A stretch of 47,081 nt of DNA from Candidatus Poseidoniaceae archaeon (GTDB lineage: Archaea > Thermoplasmatota > Poseidoniia > Poseidoniales > Poseidoniaceae). The DNA lies in NCBI GenBank assembly GCA_938075675.1, contig CALJHE010000020.1:1-47081 (forward strand), written 5' to 3'. Positions 26,104 to 34,225 of this stretch are shown here, piece after piece. The position numbers and the translations under genes are program-made. Under the pieces are notes generated by a model, which saw nothing but the letters and a program-made list of their open reading frames with translations, was not told the DNA's origin and made no database searches. Position 1 is the stretch's first letter. Each line of letters begins with the position of its first letter.

Positions 26104-26652
26104 ATGGGCTTAAAGAAATTAATTGGCTACGCCTTATCTGTACTGGCTTTCATTCTCATCGCAGGTGGAACAATTGGTTATACTGTTGAAGGACAAATCG
26201 ATGATGTCCCTACACCAAACATCGAAGGTTTTGTTTTCTTTTCAGATGAGGCATTGCCTGGCAATCCCGCTGCTCTTTTCATTACCGCCGATACGACTGT
26301 TAAATGGGATCGGGATGACATATTCATGGTTATAGCCGACGAAAGTAAAAAGTCGCAATGCGACGGAATACGGGCAAATGGAGGGGGATTCCTTCAATCG
26401 ACATCAGACAGTCAAACCTGCCAGTACGGAGATATAGGGTATGAAGCAACAGCCACCAACGGTGACGATGGATTAGAGTGGCGAGTAACTGAAGGTGAAT
26501 TTTACGCAGGAATCGGTACGAAATCAGGAACACTTCCCGCAGGCACAGACCTCACTCTCGACTATGAGGTGAAATTGTCAGCAGGTGCGGCAACCTATCT
26601 GTTCAGTTTCCTAACTGGAATTGGCGGCTTAGGCATCTCAAGAATGAACTAA
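26104..26652 (+). CDS. Hypothetical membrane-anchored protein
   Basis: Not recognised. 182 residues: an N-terminal hydrophobic helix (ALSVLAFILIAGGTIGYTV, about 10-28), an extracytoplasmic beta-rich domain with one cysteine pair (Cys in SQCDG and TCQYG), and a weakly hydrophobic C-terminal segment (YLFSFLTGIGGLGI). Nine bases after the antiporter and likely in its operon; a partner role in ion transport is only guilt by association. Its stop abuts the stop of the convergent amidohydrolase. Confidence 0.7.
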   Translation: MGLKKLIGYALSVLAFILIAGGTIGYTVEGQIDDVPTPNIEGFVFFSDEALPGNPAALFITADTTVKWDRDDIFMVIADESKKSQCDGIRANGGGFLQSTSDSQTCQYGDIGYEATATNGDDGLEWRVTEGEFYAGIGTKSGTLPAGTDLTLDYEVKLSAGAATYLFSFLTGIGGLGISRMN

Positions 26653-27912
26653 TCATTCGACGCCTTCATAGTACGACTGAACTGCTTGGTCCAGTTCATT
26701 CCAAGCCAAGTGTTCATCCAATGTTTGTGTTTTGCCATCGAGACGGACGCCTTTTCCATCAACCCACAGGTCGAGGCATTCAGCGCCGTTGAACACGAGG
26801 TTTGCGAGGTGTCGGTTACCGCTGCGTCCTGCGGGTCGCATTCGAATATCGTCAAGATTCCAAACAGCCCAATCCGAACTCCCTTTGGTCGCCATTGAAA
26901 ATACTTCATTGGCTGGTAACAATGTAGCATCCCAGTGGTCGTGACGCTGTACTAAGGATGCGAGACGGGCTTCAGCAAGCATGTCCAGCCCACTTCCGGA
27001 AGATGCTGCGCCATCGGTTCCGATGCGTACATCTACGCCTGCTTCCTTGTATGCGGGGTATGACATCGTACCACCGCATGCGATTTTCATATTCGATGAA
27101 GGACAATGCACCGCTGTAACTTCATGTTCTGCCAGCATTCGAATCTCATTTTTCTTCACCCATGAGGCGTGAGCACACACGGTTCCGGGTTTGAAGAAGT
27201 CCAAACTGTTGAGGTATTCAACAGGATAAAAGCCGGTTTTCTCGTGGCAATCGGCGATTTCCTTTCTGGTTTCACTGACGTGAATATGCAACCGTGCATT
27301 GCGTTTTTCTGCCAACTCCGATGCTCTGCGCAAAGTTTCTTCACTGCAAAGGTATACCGAATGCGTTGCAATTGCATACTGGATTTTATCTTCTCGTTTT
27401 TGGGTTTTGAGTATGCTGTCCATTTCGTCAAGAGCAGATGCAGCATCGGGGTGTGAAGGTAGAGCAGCATCGCTTACAGGGCCTCCAATCAATCCACGAA
27501 GCCCAGCATCACCGAGCACCTTTCCAGTTACTGCGGGATAAAAATACATGTCTGCAGCAAATGTAGAGCCTGTTCGAATCATTTCTGCAGTAGCTGCTTG
27601 TGCTCCGATGCGAACATACTCTGGATTGAGTTTTGCTTCAGTTGGAAAAATCGCTTCGTTGAGCCAACGATGCAATGGAAAGCCGTCACTGAAGTCACGG
27701 GCATTCAGTTGCATTGCTAAATGGGTGTGCCAATTTTGAAGGCTACGAGTAATGAGGCGATTGCTGCCATCAAGATCGGCTTGAACATCCTCGTCTCCTT
27801 TCGATAGAGAGTAACTTCCGTCCTTGTTGAGCAGCACATCCCCGACGTACTTACGACCGCTTTCATCGTACAATATTGCGTTGCGATACCGCACGCTCAT
27901 GTCCTCGGCCAT
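26653..27912 (-). CDS. Amidohydrolase of the adenosine/S-adenosylhomocysteine deaminase (MtaD-like) family
   Basis: Zinc amidohydrolase probably deaminating an adenine nucleoside (5'-deoxyadenosine, methylthioadenosine or S-adenosylhomocysteine). The 419-residue protein has the metal ligands in order: WHTHLAM (H-x-H, about 61-63), LHIHVSE, VCAHASW and GTDGAASSG (Asp). The surrounding VTAVHCPSSNMKIACG stretch is typical of the SsnA/MtaD group. Chlorohydrolase or guanine deaminase are alternatives; the exact substrate is inference. ATG at 27912 with a perfect inverted repeat directly upstream. Confidence 0.85.
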   Translation of the reverse strand: MAEDMSVRYRNAILYDESGRKYVGDVLLNKDGSYSLSKGDEDVQADLDGSNRLITRSLQNWHTHLAMQLNARDFSDGFPLHRWLNEAIFPTEAKLNPEYVRIGAQAATAEMIRTGSTFAADMYFYPAVTGKVLGDAGLRGLIGGPVSDAALPSHPDAASALDEMDSILKTQKREDKIQYAIATHSVYLCSEETLRRASELAEKRNARLHIHVSETRKEIADCHEKTGFYPVEYLNSLDFFKPGTVCAHASWVKKNEIRMLAEHEVTAVHCPSSNMKIACGGTMSYPAYKEAGVDVRIGTDGAASSGSGLDMLAEARLASLVQRHDHWDATLLPANEVFSMATKGSSDWAVWNLDDIRMRPAGRSGNRHLANLVFNGAECLDLWVDGKGVRLDGKTQTLDEHLAWNELDQAVQSYYEGVE

Positions 27913-27926
27913 GCAGACGGGTCTGC
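27913..27926. repeat. Perfect 6-bp inverted repeat abutting the amidohydrolase start codon
   Basis: gcagac-gg-gtctgc is a perfect palindromic pair with a two-base centre, immediately before the ATG of the reverse-strand amidohydrolase. A near copy of one half (gacggtctgc) lies at 27981-27990, directly before tRNA-Thr. It could be an operator or an mRNA hairpin hindering initiation, or chance. Confidence 0.35.
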
Positions 27927-27990
27927 CTCAACCCTCATGAACGCTTTCAACCGTTTGCCTTATCTCTCATCGATGCTGCCGACGGTCTGC

Positions 27991-28063
27991 GCCACTGTGG
28001 CTTAGCTGGTATAGCACCTGATTCGTAATCAGGAGGTCGGGAGTTCGAACCTCCCCAGTGGCT
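27991..28063 (+). tRNA. tRNA-Thr (CGT)
   Basis: Complete cloverleaf of 73 bases: acceptor gccactg/cagtggc, anticodon stem cctga/tcagg with loop ttcgtaa (anticodon CGT, reads ACG threonine codons), T-stem gggag/ctccc with ttcgaac loop, discriminator T. The following bases are cct, so CCA is not encoded, unlike the initiator tRNA in this window. A weak TATA-like cttatct lies about 28 bases upstream. It ends three bases before the convergent pgk stop. No intron. Confidence 0.95.
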
Positions 28064-28066
28064 CCT

Positions 28067-29326
28067 CTATTGGTCGACAGCGTGTCGAATATTGAGGGTG
28101 AATGCCTTAGCACTTGCTTCAAGGCTGGCAACGGCAGGTAGATTCTTCCCAGCAATGTAGTCCAAACATGCCCCCCCTCCAGTTGAAAGGTGACCCATTT
28201 TATTCCGCAAGCCGTGCTTGACGATGAGTGTCGAGGTGTGTCCTCCTCCGACAACAACATAGCCGTTTGATTCAGCACATGCGTTTAACATTTCAATGGT
28301 TCCAAAGGCGAAATCATCCAATTCAAAAACACCAGCAGGGCCGTTGAGGTGAATCGTTCCAGCCGATTTTATTGCCGCCGAAAGTTTACGTATGGATTGA
28401 ATTCCAAGATCGAAAATAGGTGCTTCGATTGGCAATTCTTCGACGGTAAGGTCGACCCGGTTGTCTTCGATGTTTGCTGCAACATCAACAGGAAGGTGAA
28501 TTTTTTCTTTGAAATCACTGAGCAGAGATTTAGCAGTTTCAACGGTTTGATGCCAATTCTTGCCAAGTTCATTGACCAAGAAATCATGATTCACTGTTCC
28601 AATATTGAATCCTGATAGTTCGAGGAGGAGATTCGCAACGCCTCCAGTTGGCCAAAATTCGTCGCAAATATCGTTTCGCAGCATGTTGTCTGCAACGAGG
28701 ATTGAGTCATCAACTTTGATTCCACCAAGAACTGCAAGGCAAGGTCGAGCAGGATTCTCAAGTGCTTGGTCCAATTTGTTGAGTTCGTTCTTCATGAGTT
28801 CTCCAGCCACGCACGGAATCAAGTGCGTAAAGCCAACACCTGACGGCGTGCTGCGATGAGCACAAGCAAATGCATCGTAGACGAAAAGGTCCGCCACACT
28901 GGCTAAGTTTTGAACCATTGCTGTATCAGCATGGACTTCAAAACCGCCTTTGGTACTGACTTCATCATTGTACATTCGAACGTTATTGAGCATGAGGATG
29001 TCTCCAACACTCATCTCTTCGATAGCGCGCATTGCTTTTTCCCCGGCGAGGTCATCCACCCACTTGATTGGCCGGCCAAGAATCCGACCTAACTCACGGG
29101 AATGTCCGAGGGTAGAAGTGAAATCGTTCTTGCCCGGGCGTGATTGGTGAGCAAGAAGAACCACTTTCGAGTGTTGAAGGCGATTGAGCGTTGGAACAAT
29201 GGCTTTGATACGGGTTGTATCAAGGAACGCTTTGGTATCTGGGCGAAGAGGACAATTGATGTCGACTCGAACCAGAACTGTTTTGTTGTCGACGTTGACA
29301 TTGTCGAGAGTCAGAACACTCGCCAT
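28067..29326 (-). CDS. pgk: Phosphoglycerate kinase
   Basis: Interconverts 1,3-bisphosphoglycerate plus ADP and 3-phosphoglycerate plus ATP. The 419-residue product begins with a VLVRVDINCPL substrate-site segment, then LLAHQSRPGK, LNNVRMYNDE, DAFACAHRSTPS with the substrate histidine, AVLGGIKVDD and a C-terminal VVGGGHTSTL nucleotide loop, the archaeal form of the family. The ATG at 29326 starts the fold; a TTG at 29338 is possible but unlikely. It diverges from the DNA methyltransferase over 140 bases. An AT-rich tract about 26 bases upstream of the start would make it leaderless. Confidence 0.96.
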   Translation of the reverse strand: MASVLTLDNVNVDNKTVLVRVDINCPLRPDTKAFLDTTRIKAIVPTLNRLQHSKVVLLAHQSRPGKNDFTSTLGHSRELGRILGRPIKWVDDLAGEKAMRAIEEMSVGDILMLNNVRMYNDEVSTKGGFEVHADTAMVQNLASVADLFVYDAFACAHRSTPSGVGFTHLIPCVAGELMKNELNKLDQALENPARPCLAVLGGIKVDDSILVADNMLRNDICDEFWPTGGVANLLLELSGFNIGTVNHDFLVNELGKNWHQTVETAKSLLSDFKEKIHLPVDVAANIEDNRVDLTVEELPIEAPIFDLGIQSIRKLSAAIKSAGTIHLNGPAGVFELDDFAFGTIEMLNACAESNGYVVVGGGHTSTLIVKHGLRNKMGHLSTGGGACLDYIAGKNLPAVASLEASAKAFTLNIRHAVDQ

Positions 29327-29435
29327 TGGACTGTCCAAGCACTCTCGGTTTTTGATTGCAACGGGTCAACTCGTGTGTCGGCAGACATGATTTTCTCTCC
29401 AACCGCGCGTTTGGCACAACCCAACGGCGCGAAAG

Positions 29436-29445
29436 GTGATATAGC
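29436..29445 (+). promoter_or_regulatory. Candidate promoter for a leaderless methyltransferase transcript
   Basis: The stretch around gtgatatagc, preceded by a gaaag BRE-like run, centres about 26 bases before the ATG at 29467. That spacing places transcription start at the start codon itself, as expected for leaderless archaeal mRNA; no Shine-Dalgarno tract is seen. Confidence 0.4.
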
Positions 29446-29466
29446 CGCTAAGACCGCTGACAATAG

Positions 29467-30423
29467 ATGGCGCGAGAAGCACCCGAAGAGGATGAAACTC
29501 TGAAAGGGCCTCGCCGTCGGGCAAAAACCAGCACTTCCTCGTTTGGCGTTTCAAAACGAGAAGGCCATGATGCTTCTGTGTATTACGGCAGTCGAATGTA
29601 CGATGGAATAGTCTCAAGCCGTGAAGTGGGCGAGGCGCAAGAACTTCCTCCAACACTGGCAGATACGGTCATTGAAGGAGATTCTCGAAATCTTCCCTTG
29701 CCGGATAATTGCGTTCACTTGGTCGTAACATCTCCACCGTACAACGCCAGCAAAGCCTACGATGAAGACCTTTCATTGAGTGAATATCTTGAGATGTTGT
29801 ACGATGTTTTTGCAGAGTGCTATCGAGTATTGACTCCCGGTGGAAGGATGGTCGTCAATGTTGCGAACCTCGGACGTAAACCGTATATCCCTCTCTCAAG
29901 TCACATCAACATTATGATGAACCAGTTGGGATTCTTGATGCGTGGTGAAATCATATGGGATAAATCAGCAAGTGCCGGCTCCTCTTGTGCATGGGGTTCG
30001 TTCCAATCAGCAAGCAATCCATGTTTGCGAGATGTACACGAGTACCTTCTTGTTTTCTCCAAAGGGAATTACAAACTCCCACGCGACAAATCCCAACGCT
30101 CTGATGGCCGCATCGACACGATTCCCCGTGACGATTTCATTCAACATACCAAATCCATTTGGTCCTTTGCAACGGAACGCGCCTCACGTGTGAATCACCC
30201 AGCGCCGTTCCCTGTTGAACTCCCAAAACGTTGTATTGAAATGTATTCTTTTGCAGGCGATGTCGTTCTTGATCCTTTCAACGGTTCAGGTTCTACTTGC
30301 GTTGCAGCGAAAATGACTGGCCGGACATATGTTGGCATTGATTTGTCTGAGGAATACTGCGAAATTGCTCAGAAAAGAATCGACGAAACCGAGCTGTGGA
30401 CCGCACCGGAAATCGAAGTTTGA
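29467..30423 (+). CDS. Site-specific DNA methyltransferase, beta-class (probably N4-cytosine)
   Basis: Transfers a methyl group from S-adenosylmethionine to an exocyclic amine in DNA. In 318 residues the catalytic motif IV, TSPPYNAS (about 93-100), precedes the SAM-binding motif I, DPFNGSGSTCVAA (about 274-286), the beta-class order, with a target-recognition region between. An S-P-P-Y catalytic motif is typical of N4-cytosine enzymes. No restriction endonuclease gene is adjacent, so it is probably a solitary methylase with epigenetic or regulatory use; the recognition sequence is unknown. The ATG at 29467 diverges from pgk. Confidence 0.92.
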   Translation: MAREAPEEDETLKGPRRRAKTSTSSFGVSKREGHDASVYYGSRMYDGIVSSREVGEAQELPPTLADTVIEGDSRNLPLPDNCVHLVVTSPPYNASKAYDEDLSLSEYLEMLYDVFAECYRVLTPGGRMVVNVANLGRKPYIPLSSHINIMMNQLGFLMRGEIIWDKSASAGSSCAWGSFQSASNPCLRDVHEYLLVFSKGNYKLPRDKSQRSDGRIDTIPRDDFIQHTKSIWSFATERASRVNHPAPFPVELPKRCIEMYSFAGDVVLDPFNGSGSTCVAAKMTGRTYVGIDLSEEYCEIAQKRIDETELWTAPEIEV

Positions 30424-30461
30424 GCGATGCCGTTTTGAACGGTCGCCCGCACCCTTGAATC

Positions 30462-31718
30462 ATGACTGGATGGGATGAGGCTGACTTGGTCGGGCCTGAT
30501 GGTGAGGACTGGCGAGTTCCATCTGCGGAATTGGCTGCCCGACAGCACCGTCTTGGAGAATTACTTGCCGAAGCAGGAATCTCGGGCGCCTTTATCCAAC
30601 ATCCCGTCGACCTCTACTATTACGCAGGCGGTCGACAAAATGCCTCGATGTACATTCCTTCACAGGCGGCTGAAGAGCAGCAGTCGATTCTTTTTGTTCG
30701 CCGTTCGCTTCAACGAGCTTTGTTTGAGGGCGGTGGCACGGATGCCCCGCACGAAGTTGTTGCATTCCCGCGTTCTGCCGAACTGGTTGACACACTACGA
30801 AAGCGAGGCGTCGACACAGCACCAGGCCTTCAATACGGAGAAATCCCTGCAACATTTGCACAGCGTTTTGCCAAGATTTTTGTCAAACTCGGCACATGTC
30901 CCGACGTAACCGGAATCATTCACGCTCAGAGAGAAGTCAAATCGGCATGGGAAATTGAACAAATGGATGCAGCAGCCGAAGTACAACTTCGAATGTTCGA
31001 AGCCGTTGAAGCGGTCGGTGGAGAGGGCATTACTGAACTGGAATTGGTTGCTGCTGCGGAAGCAGTTAGCCGTTCGGAAGGGTTTGGCGGCAGTGTACAA
31101 ATGCGCCGTTTCCCCCTCCAGTGTGATCGAGGCGTAATCGTAACGGGCCGTGCCGGAGGTATTCCTTCGTTCTTTGATTCAGCGATTGGAGGAACAGGTG
31201 CTCACCCCTTGGCGGGAATGGGCTCAGGCTTCCATCGAATCAAGTCGAACGAACCAGTATTGGTCGATTTGGTCCATGCACACAGAGGCTACATCGTCGA
31301 CATGACGCGCATGTTTGTCGCAGGTTCTCTTTCGGAACTTTGGCATCAACGACTTGAGGATATGGTCGCAGTCAAGGATTCAGTTGTTGATGTTCTTGAC
31401 CGAGGTGAGACATGCGAGGCAGCTTGGAATGAAGCATACGCCCTTGCAGTCGAACTCGGCTACCAAGACAATTTGATGGGTATGAAGCCAGACCAAAGCA
31501 GATTCTTAGGCCATTCAGTTGGGTTACAATTGGATGAATCCCCAGTTGTTGCATCCGGATTCGACCGACCTCTGCCGGTTGGTGGAGCGATGGCAATAGA
31601 GCCGAAAGCCGTCTACGAAGAGGGCAGCATCGGCAGTGAAGACACATGGATTCGAGATGAGGAAGGTATGCGCCCTGTAACTGCTGGTGGTGCATGGCCT
31701 TGGCTGACGGAGTGGTAA
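30462..31718 (+). CDS. M24-family metallopeptidase (Xaa-Pro aminopeptidase-like)
   Basis: Cytoplasmic pita-bread-fold peptidase that removes N-terminal residues ahead of proline, or an M24 relative acting on dipeptides. 418 residues: a creatinase-type N-terminal domain (about 20-160) then the catalytic domain with the five metal ligands visible: the two Asp of the VDLVHAHRGYIVDMTR segment, the His of GHSVGLQLDE, and the Glu residues of AIEPKAV and GSEDTW. ATG start, 38 bases after the methyltransferase. The small zinc-motif gene starts just after its stop, so these two are very likely co-transcribed. Confidence 0.9.
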   Translation: MTGWDEADLVGPDGEDWRVPSAELAARQHRLGELLAEAGISGAFIQHPVDLYYYAGGRQNASMYIPSQAAEEQQSILFVRRSLQRALFEGGGTDAPHEVVAFPRSAELVDTLRKRGVDTAPGLQYGEIPATFAQRFAKIFVKLGTCPDVTGIIHAQREVKSAWEIEQMDAAAEVQLRMFEAVEAVGGEGITELELVAAAEAVSRSEGFGGSVQMRRFPLQCDRGVIVTGRAGGIPSFFDSAIGGTGAHPLAGMGSGFHRIKSNEPVLVDLVHAHRGYIVDMTRMFVAGSLSELWHQRLEDMVAVKDSVVDVLDRGETCEAAWNEAYALAVELGYQDNLMGMKPDQSRFLGHSVGLQLDESPVVASGFDRPLPVGGAMAIEPKAVYEEGSIGSEDTWIRDEEGMRPVTAGGAWPWLTEW

Positions 31719-31720
31719 CG

Positions 31721-31984
31721 ATGGAACAAGAACAGAAAGACGATGATATTTGCGAGAAAATGGAAGGCTGGACGCATGAAGACGTTGGGAAACGCATTCC
31801 AATGAGGAAAACCCTCAACGGAACATACTACAACGAACCTATCGTCAGTGTGTTTTGTCAATTCTGTGCCTCCGAATTTATTGGGCCAAGTCGCGAAGCA
31901 GGTGGTTTCTTAGGCGGCCACGAATGCTTGCATGCATGGGAGATTTCTCAAGCAATGGGTCGAGATGACGGCATGGTTGAGTGA
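31721..31984 (+). CDS. Small protein with a putative zinc-binding C-x2-C / H-x-C-x-H motif
   Basis: Not recognised. 87 residues with an acidic N terminus and a central CQFC pair followed after a short glycine-rich loop by HECLH, a plausible single zinc knuckle. No membrane helix. The ATG at 31721 lies two bases after the peptidase stop, so translational coupling is likely. A longer frame starting at 31694 inside the peptidase is rejected. A role as a nucleic-acid or protein-binding adaptor is only inference from its size and motif. Confidence 0.65.
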   Translation: MEQEQKDDDICEKMEGWTHEDVGKRIPMRKTLNGTYYNEPIVSVFCQFCASEFIGPSREAGGFLGGHECLHAWEISQAMGRDDGMVE

Positions 31985-32035
31985 GCAAAAAAATCAACCA
32001 TAGTGTTCAAGTTACGTCTGCGCTGTGATGTGAGT

Positions 32036-32833
32036 ATGGCAAAGCCTTACTCGACCGGTCACATTGGAGCAGTTGCTTCAAATTTTACTGAAATGCGGCT
32101 TGCTGGCGCAGTGAAGGAGCAACTTGTTGAATTGGCATGTGCGGAAATCCGCCGTTTTGTCCCCGAGATGGAGGCGGCGACCCTTTCCCAAGATCCTGAA
32201 CGCAAGACGCTTGACGACCCGTTTCGAACCCGTTTGAATTACAATCGGACCCGTGAACTGATGATCGACGAAATCGATGCCGTCGAATCGGTAGGCTCAG
32301 CCGCAGTCCAAGCAGGTATTTCGCAAGTGGAAACTTATCTTTCCAAACTCGTCTACCACGCTGAAGCTGCTGCAGAAAAAGACCGCGTTGCCACCATCAA
32401 ACCGCGCCACCTCGAGATTGCTGTTGCGGGCATGGGCATGGGGTCGGGCAGCGATTCAGACGACGACGAATCGTTTGCCGAGGTCGCACAAACCGAGGAG
32501 TTTGTCATCAGCCAGGGGGGCGGTATTCTAACAGAATCTTCACTCCTTTCACTGGCTAAAACGCATGCAAAGATGCCAGTGACCAAGGACGCAGTTGAAG
32601 AACTCATTGAAACATATTACATGGTCGTCGAACAACTTGAATCCGATATTCGTAGCAATACCCAATTCGGCGGAAATCCAGTTCACTTCATTGAATCCAT
32701 TACTAAAATGCAGACTCTGATGTCCTTAGGATGGATGCGAGCCATGCTTTCGAAAGCGGCTGAAAATGCTCGTGAACGCGGATACAAACGCATCGATGTC
32801 GATCAAATTGTTCATCTTGACCCGTTCGCTTGA
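32036..32833 (+). CDS. Histone-fold-like protein with internal duplication
   Basis: 265 residues, not a known archaeal histone by length (usual ~67), but two regions resemble the histone fold. The first (about 80-130) has a long helix followed by a KDRVATIKPRHLEIAV stretch, matching the 'GRKTIKxEDIxLA' helix-strand-helix end of histones. The second (about 163-262) has a LTESSLLSLAKTHA helix, a PVTKDAVEELIETYY long helix and a terminal RGYKRIDVDQIVHL stretch, with an insertion between. An acidic GSGSDSDDDES linker separates the halves. This is a fold suggestion by eye, not confirmed. ATG 32036 is chosen over GTG 32003. The next gene follows closely. Confidence 0.55.
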   Translation: MAKPYSTGHIGAVASNFTEMRLAGAVKEQLVELACAEIRRFVPEMEAATLSQDPERKTLDDPFRTRLNYNRTRELMIDEIDAVESVGSAAVQAGISQVETYLSKLVYHAEAAAEKDRVATIKPRHLEIAVAGMGMGSGSDSDDDESFAEVAQTEEFVISQGGGILTESSLLSLAKTHAKMPVTKDAVEELIETYYMVVEQLESDIRSNTQFGGNPVHFIESITKMQTLMSLGWMRAMLSKAAENARERGYKRIDVDQIVHLDPFA

Positions 32834-32850
32834 ATCGCCTCAGAGGTTCA

Positions 32851-33678
32851 ATGATGCTGGCAACTTCAGTGCTTGTTTCCGCTTTCTTAGCCGGTTTCAT
32901 CGCAGTTTTGGTAACACTTGCTATCGAGCGATGGGGCGGCCTAACGGGCGGAATATTGGGTACAATGCCCTCAACCATTCTTCCGGCAGCAGCCGGCATT
33001 TACCTCGCCGGTGATGAAGAGCTGTTTATGCAAAGTCTTGCCATCATGCCGATGGGCATGCTCATCAACGGTCTTTTCCTTAGCGTTTGGATTTACCTTC
33101 CACCGCGTCTGGGCGATTCGAAATCCCCGCTTCTCACCACGGCGCTTGGGGCATTAGCGGCTTGGTTTGTTTGCGGCTTGGTTATGTTGTTCACAGTTGA
33201 GTTTGCGTTGAGTTATGGCGCCTCTCCATGGAATCTAGCAACACTTGGCCTTGTTCTGATTATTGGTCTGGCCGTGCGAATGAATTGGAACGTACGTGAA
33301 GCGCCAAAAGGAAGTGAGCCAGTAGCGGTTCAAGTTTTGATTCTTCGAGGAAGCGCAGCAGCAGCAGCGATTGGTGCAGCTGTTTGGCTTTCTTCACAGG
33401 GACAACCGTTCATTGCCGGATTAGCCGCCGTCTTCCCTGCCATTTTCCTTACCAGCATGGTTGCACTTTGGCTTTCCCAAGGCCCGACAGTTCCACGTGG
33501 TGCAGCAGGCCCTATGGCCTTGGGAGGAGTAAGTGTGGCCGTCTACGCCATGGTTGCAATGTATGCGCTTCCGGAGTGGGGTGTTTACTCCGGTTCTCTC
33601 ATCGCTTGGTTGGTAGCAGTACTTGGCTGGTCATTACCGGCATATTTCGTTCTCAAGGCACGGGTCATTGCGGATTGA
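32851..33678 (+). CDS. Polytopic membrane protein with two similar halves
   Basis: 275 residues, about eight hydrophobic helices. A small-residue and glycine/proline-rich segment, GGLTGGILGTMPSTILPAA, near residues 30-48 is echoed in the second half by FIAGLAAVFPAIFLTSMVAL, suggesting an internal duplication as in small transporters. The substrate is unknown. The ATG at 32851 has gagg four bases upstream; the ATG one codon later (spacing seven) is equally good. A TTG overlapping the previous stop is less likely. Its 3' end overlaps the convergent DUF59 gene by 14 bases. Confidence 0.65.
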   Translation: MMLATSVLVSAFLAGFIAVLVTLAIERWGGLTGGILGTMPSTILPAAAGIYLAGDEELFMQSLAIMPMGMLINGLFLSVWIYLPPRLGDSKSPLLTTALGALAAWFVCGLVMLFTVEFALSYGASPWNLATLGLVLIIGLAVRMNWNVREAPKGSEPVAVQVLILRGSAAAAAIGAAVWLSSQGQPFIAGLAAVFPAIFLTSMVALWLSQGPTVPRGAAGPMALGGVSVAVYAMVAMYALPEWGVYSGSLIAWLVAVLGWSLPAYFVLKARVIAD

Positions 33679-33967
33679 GAACACGCGTCCATCGTTCAGC
33701 CGCAGGAACACCAGTCACAATCAATTCTACCGATGTGACTCCCTTAATTTGGGCGATTTTTATTCGCAAGTCCCGTAAATCAAACAAACAACACGGGCAA
33801 TGAGGTCTTTCTGGAACAACAGCAATGTTGACCTTCCCAGTTTCAGTGACTTCAAGACCCTGGATTTGACTTGTTTCTGACAAGTTTTGTTCAGTATGGG
33901 GGTCCTTCCATGAGCCAATTAAGCGCGTTAATCGACGTTTGATGGCCAGGACTTTCTTTGGCTTCAT
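33665..33967 (-). CDS. DUF59/MIP18-like small protein
   Basis: 100 residues. The last ~55 fit the MIP18 (DUF59) pattern used by iron-sulphur assembly factors: KVNIAVVPERPHCPCCLFDL, where the reactive C-P region follows a beta strand, then a helix, then KGVTSVELIVTGVP and a terminal W-T-R-V. The cysteine-rich HCPCC is unusual, since most members have a single Cys after T-x-x-G. The first ~25 residues are basic. Last gene of the corA-xseA-xseB run, 33 bases after xseB; the association may be accidental. Confidence 0.6.
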   Translation of the reverse strand: MKPKKVLAIKRRLTRLIGSWKDPHTEQNLSETSQIQGLEVTETGKVNIAVVPERPHCPCCLFDLRDLRIKIAQIKGVTSVELIVTGVPAAERWTRVLNPQ

Positions 33968-34000
33968 CGCTCTCCCTCAATATGCCATGAGGCCCTTGCA

Positions 34001-34225
34001 TTACTGTTTTTCCGCTTTGAGTTCAGATTCGATTTCATCCAGTTGCAATTCGTTGAGTTTTCCTTCAGCAGTCGCTAATTCGGATTTGCATCGCTTGAGT
34101 AAATCGGCACCTTCCTCGTACAGTTTCAGTGTTTCATCCAAACCCATTCCACCTCGTTCAAGTGTTGAAACTATGGTTTCGAGTCGTAGTACTGCTTCGG
34201 CGTATGTAGGTTGTTCATCGGTCAT
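34001..34225 (-). CDS. xseB: Exodeoxyribonuclease VII small subunit
   Basis: 74 residues, matching XseB: YAEAVLRLETIVSTLERG (the helical hairpin start), LDETLKLYEEGADLLKRC and a second helix. XseB multimers bind XseA to form the ExoVII nuclease on single-stranded DNA. Its ATG overlaps the xseA stop by four bases (34222-34225), so the two are translationally coupled. Usual family length. Confidence 0.92.
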   Translation of the reverse strand: MTDEQPTYAEAVLRLETIVSTLERGGMGLDETLKLYEEGADLLKRCKSELATAEGKLNELQLDEIESELKAEKQ

